64,000 nt of DNA from NCBI GenBank assembly GCA_009599575.1, contig VWND01000003.1, positions 1,378,001 to 1,442,000 of the forward strand. The letters are read 5' to 3'. This DNA is from Blumeriella jaapii (Eukaryota; Ascomycota; Leotiomycetes; Helotiales; Drepanopezizaceae). Every line of letters begins with the position of its first letter. Within the stretch, counting starts at the first letter, position 1. Below are positions 58,996 through 64,000 of the stretch, piece by piece. Under the pieces are notes generated by a model. The model ran no database searches, was not told where the DNA came from, and saw only the letters and a program-made list of their open reading frames with translations. A program made the translations under genes and the position numbers.

Positions 58996-61760
58996 GTGTT
59001 CGAAGTTTTTGTATTCCGGAGGAAAAGATTCGAAAAAAGATTTATTCGAAGTTAGCTTTGCTAAATTGGTTGAAAAGGTCGAAATCGATATTTTATTGAT
59101 TCTGAAACGTTCGAAAAAATTGTGAAATTAGGTTTTAAGAAAAGTATTGTACGTAAGGTCGTTTAATATTTTGTCGATTTTGTACAAGAAAATTAAAAAC
59201 ATTTCAATTGTTTTCTTTTTGAAAATCAGCTTGAAAGCGTATGCAATAATTTGACAGATAGAAATTAAATAAATAATAGGTTAAGAAATTCGTTTTCGAA
59301 TTAATCGTTTGGAAGATTCAAAAAATAGCTTGTTTAAACTATCGATTATATTAAGCTAAAAAGCTATCGCGGCGAAAGCTTTTTTTCGGTTTTTGATATA
59401 ACTGTTTTTCGTAGAACGAAAAAGCTATTCTAACGAAGGAAAAAAAGAAAAAAAAGAAATAATAGAAGGGAGATCGGCAGCTTAAGAAAATGGTGTAATT
59501 TCTTGTATTATTCCATTAGCGTCGCTATCGAAATTAGCATCGCGAATGAAATTCGATCTTTTCGCGCTTTACACAGCGTCGTAAATCTGCCATAATTAAT
59601 CAAGGTTTTTGTTACGTTTTACAGCGTCGTTTTAATAGCGAAATTAAATCTTTCGGAAGTGCAAATAAAAGATTTTAATACAACGAACGTAAAAGGCTGT
59701 AAAAGGGTAAGACTTCGGCCAATAAAACTTGCGTTTATTACAATTTAATAAAACTTGGTGTTCGCCCAGCCAAGCTTTTTTTAAAATCATATTATAATTT
59801 CCGAGATTGGTAATTAAAAAAAAAGTGAACGATTATATTCGATTGTTAATAATAAGATTGAAAAGCGTAAAATATATAATTGAATAGCTACGAGCTTTAT
59901 TATATTTTTTTACAGAAAAAAGAGCCGAAAGAAATTAAATCAAAGGTTTTTAAAAAAAAAAAAAGGATTTAATCAGCGCCGAATCGATTAACGCATAACC
60001 GTTTGCTTTAGAATCGGCGAGCGTTTTTATTTTGTACGAAAAGCTATTTTTAATAAGTATAACGGAGATTATTAATAAATCGCCACCAAAAAGCTTTCGA
60101 ACGTCAAAGTAACGTATATCGCGCAATACGCTTAAAAAAAAGGCTTTGCTTAGGCCTGAGCGTTTTTTCGACTGGCGGAAAAGCCTTCGACTTTTTCGTA
60201 TGCGTTTTGAAAGTCGTTTAAAGGGAGGTTTTCGTTTTCACTATTATTATTAAAAAGCGAATCTTCGGCCGGTTCGATTTCGTTTATATTTATTAGCTTG
60301 GGAAGGTTTTTAAATGGAACCGAGGGTCGGCCCGTAAAGGATCGTGCAAATTGGCTTCGAACTTTTTGATATAAAATAAAAGACGAGCGTTGTCGTTGGT
60401 CCGATCGAAAAGAAAAAACGCTAAAGGGGGCGTTTTGGCGTGGAAAAAAAGAAAAAACAAAGGGCTAAAAAAAAGCCTATAAAGCATTTGAACGACTTTC
60501 GTACGTACGATTTGATTCGTAGTACGCTTTGGTTAAGAATTTACCATTTTAATAAATGGTAGATTTGGTTAAAAAGCGATTCGCGTATAAAATTCGTTTA
60601 GCCAACTGATTTTGTTTTTTTTGACGGACGGCGGTGAATTAATTTTTGAAAATCGTTATACGCGCTTATTTCAAATGCAGCTTTTTTCGTAAACGCTTTG
60701 GTATTTTATCGCGAAGAGCGTTTCGAAATTGTTTATTAGTTCGTATTTGGGCGTTTGCTGCGAAAGTGGAAAATCGCAGATAAAATCGCCAAAAGTCGTC
60801 GTGCGTACTTATTGCAAGCATTTTGAATTCGTTTTTCGCTTTCTGAACGTTAAAAAATCGGCCAGAAAATCGGCGATTTTTTTTATTAATTTTTCGGAAA
60901 GTATAAGGTCGGAACGGTTTAAAATACGCGGGGTCAAAAATTCTTTTGCTACGCTTTCGGTTTGATCGAGTATATAATTTTTGCGAAATCGATCGCTAGC
61001 GAAATAGTCGTAGTAAAATTCGAAATTATCGAAAATTTTAGTTTTCTAGTGGCGTATTTTGTAATTTTTACCATTATTTAGCTTAAATTTAAAATTCGGA
61101 ACGCGCTTTATACGAGCTAGTCGAAAGTTAGCAAATATAGAAACCATAGCGTTTAAAAAGCGCGCTAGGGTTTTGGCCGTCAAGAGGAGATTCAAAAAAA
61201 GTTCGCGAAAAGCGTGAAGATTGGTTTGCAGCGTCTGTTGGTTAAAATAAAACGTTGCGAGAAGGAGGAGAAGCAGCAGATTCGCGACTGGCAGAGGCAC
61301 GTTCGATAGATTCTATCAAACGCTTTAATTAAAAGATTTGTCGCAATCGCATAGTTTCCAAAAGTTATCGTTTACGCTTTTGCGCTTTTTTCAATTGATT
61401 TTACAAAAGTTTCAACTAAACGCTTTTAGCGCTAGGCTGCAAAAAAAAGGTGGCAGGCGAAATGGTTAGCGCTTTGCCTTTTCCTTTGTTTTTTTTTCTT
61501 CGGGAGAAGGACTGTTTTTCAAAAAAAAAAGCTTTTAGGAAAGGCTGATTCTTCGCTGATTAAAAGAAGAAAGGTTGTGATGTAATAGCAGAAGCTGAAA
61601 AGCTCTGCTGAGAGAAAGATCGTTGAACAGATGCCATTTTTCGCGAAATGCGGAAATAAGCCTTTTTACGACCGGTCGATCACTTTGGTATAACCCGTAA
61701 AAAATTCGAAAAAAAAAATAATTTACGCTATCGCCAACGTAAAAAAAAAGTTGTTAATAA
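58996..61760 (-). pseudogene. A5 protease, gag and leader remnant
   Basis: Protease region near 59.98-60.1 kb (stops present) and gag fragments at 60293-60487 (AFFLFDRTNDNARLLFYI) and 61046-61300 (LLATFYFNQQTLQTNLHAF). The leader next to the 5' LTR has sense TTATTAACAAC. No intact gene. Confidence 0.65.
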
Positions 61761-62054
61761 TATAACGATTTAATCAGTCGGAGGGCTGGAAAATCAGTCA
61801 ACTGGTCGCCGTATTCATATGGTATAAAACGAGCCTTTGGTTTTGTAACAAAAATATTTATTTAAAATTAACAACTGCAAAAGGCAGAGGTTGCTAAAAA
61901 GAGAAAGCCTTATATATATAATAGTTTCCACAGTTGATAAGGAGACCCACCAGAAGACCAGGGAGCTTGCAGCTATACGTAGTTGCTGGGGAGCTTGCAG
62001 CTATACGTAGTTGCTGGGGTGACACGAGAGGTGGCAACAGAGTGAATCGTCACA
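61761..62054 (-). repeat. A5 5' LTR
   Basis: 294 bp partner. The outer part (about 61930-62054) is little mutated and ends ATCGTCACA. Confidence 0.92.
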
Positions 62055-62096
62055 GATAAAAGCTCGAGAACGCGTTTTTTTCGAACGGAAGGATAG

Positions 62097-62393
62097 TATA
62101 ACGATTTATTCTGTTGCCATCTCTCGTGTTATTCTAGCAATTACGTATAGCTGCAAGCTTTTTAGCAATTACGTATAAATGCAAGCTTTTTGGTCTTTTA
62201 ATAAATCTTTTTATTAATTATAAAAATTATTTATATATATAAGGCTTTTTTTTTTTAGCAATTTCTGCTTTCTGCAGTTGTTGATTTTAAATAAATATTT
62301 TTGTTACAGAACCAAAGGCTCGTTTCTTATATTATGTGAATACGGCGACCAGTTGACTGATCTCCCAGCCCTTCGACTGATTAAATCGTTATA
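62097..62393 (+). repeat. A4 3' LTR
   Basis: 297 bp, starting TATAACGATT directly after the pol stop at 62096 and ending ATCGTTATA. It is followed by AATAA and the satellite. Confidence 0.93.
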
Positions 62394-62398
62394 AATAA

Positions 62399-64000
62399 GT
62401 TAATAAATTAGTAAATTAGTAAATTAATAAATTGATAAGTCAGTAAACTAGTAAGTCAGTAAAATAGTAAGTTAGTAAATAAATAAGTTAGTAAGTCAGT
62501 ATGTTAATAAGTTAGTAAATCAGTAAATCAGTAAGTCAGTAAATCAATAAATCAGTAAGTCAGTAAATCAGTAAATTAGTAAGCCAGTAAGTCAGTAAAT
62601 TAGTAAGCCAGTAAGCCAGTAAGTCAGTAAATCAGTAAATCAGTAAATCAGTAAGCCAGTAAGTCAGTAAGTTAGTAAATCAGTAAATCAATAAATCAGT
62701 AAATCAATAAGTTAATAAATCAGCAAATCATTAAGTTAGTAAATCGGTAAATTAATAAATCGGTAAATCAGTAAATAAGCTAATAAATTAATATATTAGT
62801 AAATCAGTAAATCAGTAAGTTAGTAAATCAGTAAGTTAATAAGTCAGTAAGTTAGTAAATCAGTAAGTCAGTTAGTAAATTAGTAAATCAATAAGTCAGT
62901 AAGTCGGTAAGTCAGTAAGTCAGTAAGTTAGTAAATCAGTAAGTCAGTAAATTAATAATTTAGTAAATCAGTAAGTTAGTAAATCAGTAAGTCAGTAGGT
63001 TAGTAAATCAGTAAGTTAGTAAATCAGTAAGTCAGTAAGTCAGTAAGTCAGTAAGTCAGTAAGTCAGTAAGTCAGTAAGTCAGTAAGTCAGTAAGTCAGT
63101 AAATCAGTAAATCAGTAAATCAGTAAATTAATAAGCCAGTAAGTCAGTAAATTAGTAAATCAGTAAGTCAGTAAGTTAGTAAGTCAGTAAGTCAGTAAGT
63201 CAGTAAGTTAGTAAATCAGTAAATCAGTAAATCAGTAAGCCAGTAAGTCAGTAAGTTAGTAAGTCAGTAAATCAGTAAGTCAGTAAATCAATAAGTTAAT
63301 AAATCAGCAAGTTATTAAATCAGTAAATCGGTAAATTAATAAATCGGTAAATCAGTAAATAAGCTAATAAATTAATATATTAGTAAATCAGTAAATCAGT
63401 AAGTTAGTAAATCAGTAAGTCAATAAGTCAGTAAGTTAGTAAATCAGTAAGTCAGTTAGTAAATTAATAAATCAATAAGTCAGTAAGTCGGTAAGTCAGT
63501 AAGTCAGTAAATTAGTAAATCAGTAAGTCAGTAAATTAGTAATTTAGTAAATCAGTAAGTTAGTAAATCAGTAAGTCAGTAGGTTAGTAAGTCAGTAAGT
63601 TAGTAAATTAGTAAATCAGTAAGTCAGTAAGTCAGTAAGTCAGTAAGTCAGTAAGTCAGTAAGTCAGTAAGTCAGTAAGTCAGTAAATCAGTAAATCAGT
63701 AAATCAGTAAATTAGTAAAAGTAAGCCAGTAAGTCAGTAAATTAGTAAATCAGTAAGTCAGTAAGTCAGTAAGTCAGTAAGTCAGTAAGTCAGTAAGTCA
63801 GTAAGTCAGTAAATCAGTAAATCAGTAAATCAGTAAATCAGTAAATCAGTAAATTAGTAAATCAGTAAATCAGTAAATTAATAAGCCAGTAAATCAGTAA
63901 ATTAATAAGTCAGTAAGTCAGTAAGTCAGTAAGTCAGTAAGTCAGTAAGTCAGTAAGTCAGTAAGTCAGTAAGTCAGTAAGTCAGTAAGTCAGTAAATCA
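62399..64000. repeat. 8-bp satellite array, right block with higher-order period
   Basis: About 200 octamer units running to the window end. A distinctive stretch (GTAAATAAGCTAATAAATTAATATATTAG) starting at 62771 recurs 584 bp later at about 63355, and its flanks match over several hundred bp, including a 4-bp phase slip CAGTTAGTAA in both. 584 bp equals 73 octamers. The array continues beyond the window. Confidence 0.93.

Larger units (their letters stand above)
55595..62054 (-). mobile_element. A5: Ty3/gypsy chromovirus nested in A4
   Basis: 6460 bp, minus strand. LTRs are 55595-55888 (3') and 61761-62054 (5'), 294 bp each, the long form with duplicated AGCAACTACGTATA motif. GATAA duplications flank it in the last codons of A4 pol. 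It holds the longest open RT frame of the family, but with YLDN in place of YLDD. Confidence 0.93.
42082..62393 (+). mobile_element. A4: Ty3/gypsy chromovirus, outer copy split by B1 and A5
   Basis: LTRs are 42082-42378 and 62097-62393 (297 bp each). The target duplication is AGTAA at 42077-42081 and AATAA at 62394-62398, one G-to-A change apart. Inserts are B1 at 47319-54675 (ACGCA at 47314-47318 and 54676-54680) and A5 at 55595-62054 (GATAA at 55590-55594 and 62055-62059). The length without inserts is 6485 bp. The RT box reads YLDN near 45708. All coding regions are broken. Confidence 0.93.

Noticed and set aside
62399..64000. CRISPR array or telomere
   Set aside because: The repeats are contiguous 8-mers without spacers, in a eukaryotic context, and no TTAGGG-type telomere motif is present.
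1..64000. tRNA, rRNA or other structured RNA genes
   Set aside because: I saw no convincing tRNA boxes or rRNA segments by eye; a covariance-model scan would be needed to exclude small RNAs.

Overview
The window looks like a scaffold segment from a filamentous ascomycete (Pezizomycotina). The evidence is short introns (40-100 nt, with CTAAC-type branch points and GT-AG ends), fungal-type proteins (anillin-like Bud4, Kre9/Knh1, Akr1-type palmitoyltransferase) and transposons carrying a repeat-induced point mutation (RIP) signature. The class cannot be fixed from sequence alone; Dothideomycetes is a guess.

Region 1 (1-21,238) is gene-bearing and GC-rich. It holds seven genes: a Bud4/anillin-like PH protein (647-5082, +), a PHO80/PREG-type Pho85 cyclin broken by an apparent 1-nt deletion (8456-9486, +), an Xaa-Pro aminopeptidase (10292-12216, +), a Kre9/Knh1-like cell-wall glucan protein (14103-15033, -), a cystathionine beta-synthase (15525-17185, +), an SRP receptor beta subunit (17512-18442, -) and an ankyrin-DHHC palmitoyltransferase (18764-21238, +). 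These are housekeeping genes for septation, phosphate signalling, peptide turnover, cell wall, sulfur amino acids, secretion and lipidation. They are not a pathway cluster. The intergenic spaces at 5.1-8.4 kb and 12.2-14.1 kb are unusually long and full of microsatellites, including a GTAG array followed by its inverted CTAC counterpart.

Region 2 (21,851-64,000) is heterochromatin-like. Its substrate is an 8-bp satellite (consensus GTAAGTCA) seen at 21,851-22,632, 41,938-42,081 and 62,399-64,000. The last block shows a 584-bp higher-order period and runs off the window. Two plus-strand LTR retrotransposons of one Ty3/gypsy family (A1 at 22,633-41,932; A4 at 42,082-62,393) sit in the satellite. 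Each is split by two younger insertions. A1 contains A2 (24,356-30,757, -) and A3 (33,736-40,137, -). A4 contains B1 (47,319-54,675, -, a second family) and A5 (55,595-62,054, -). All six boundary pairs have 5-bp target-site duplications (one with a single G-to-A difference), so the nesting order reads directly from the sequence. After removing inserts, A1 and A4 are 6486 and 6485 bp; A2 and A3 are both 6402 bp.

Both families end pol with a chromodomain, which is consistent with, though not proof of, targeting to heterochromatin. All copies are ruined by C-to-T/G-to-A changes in CpA/TpG context; CpG is retained. Every family A copy has lost at least one aspartate of the reverse transcriptase YLDD box. 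The least expected item is a decayed Ala-rich reading frame on the plus strand between the end of B1 pol and its 3' LTR, i.e. antisense to the element.
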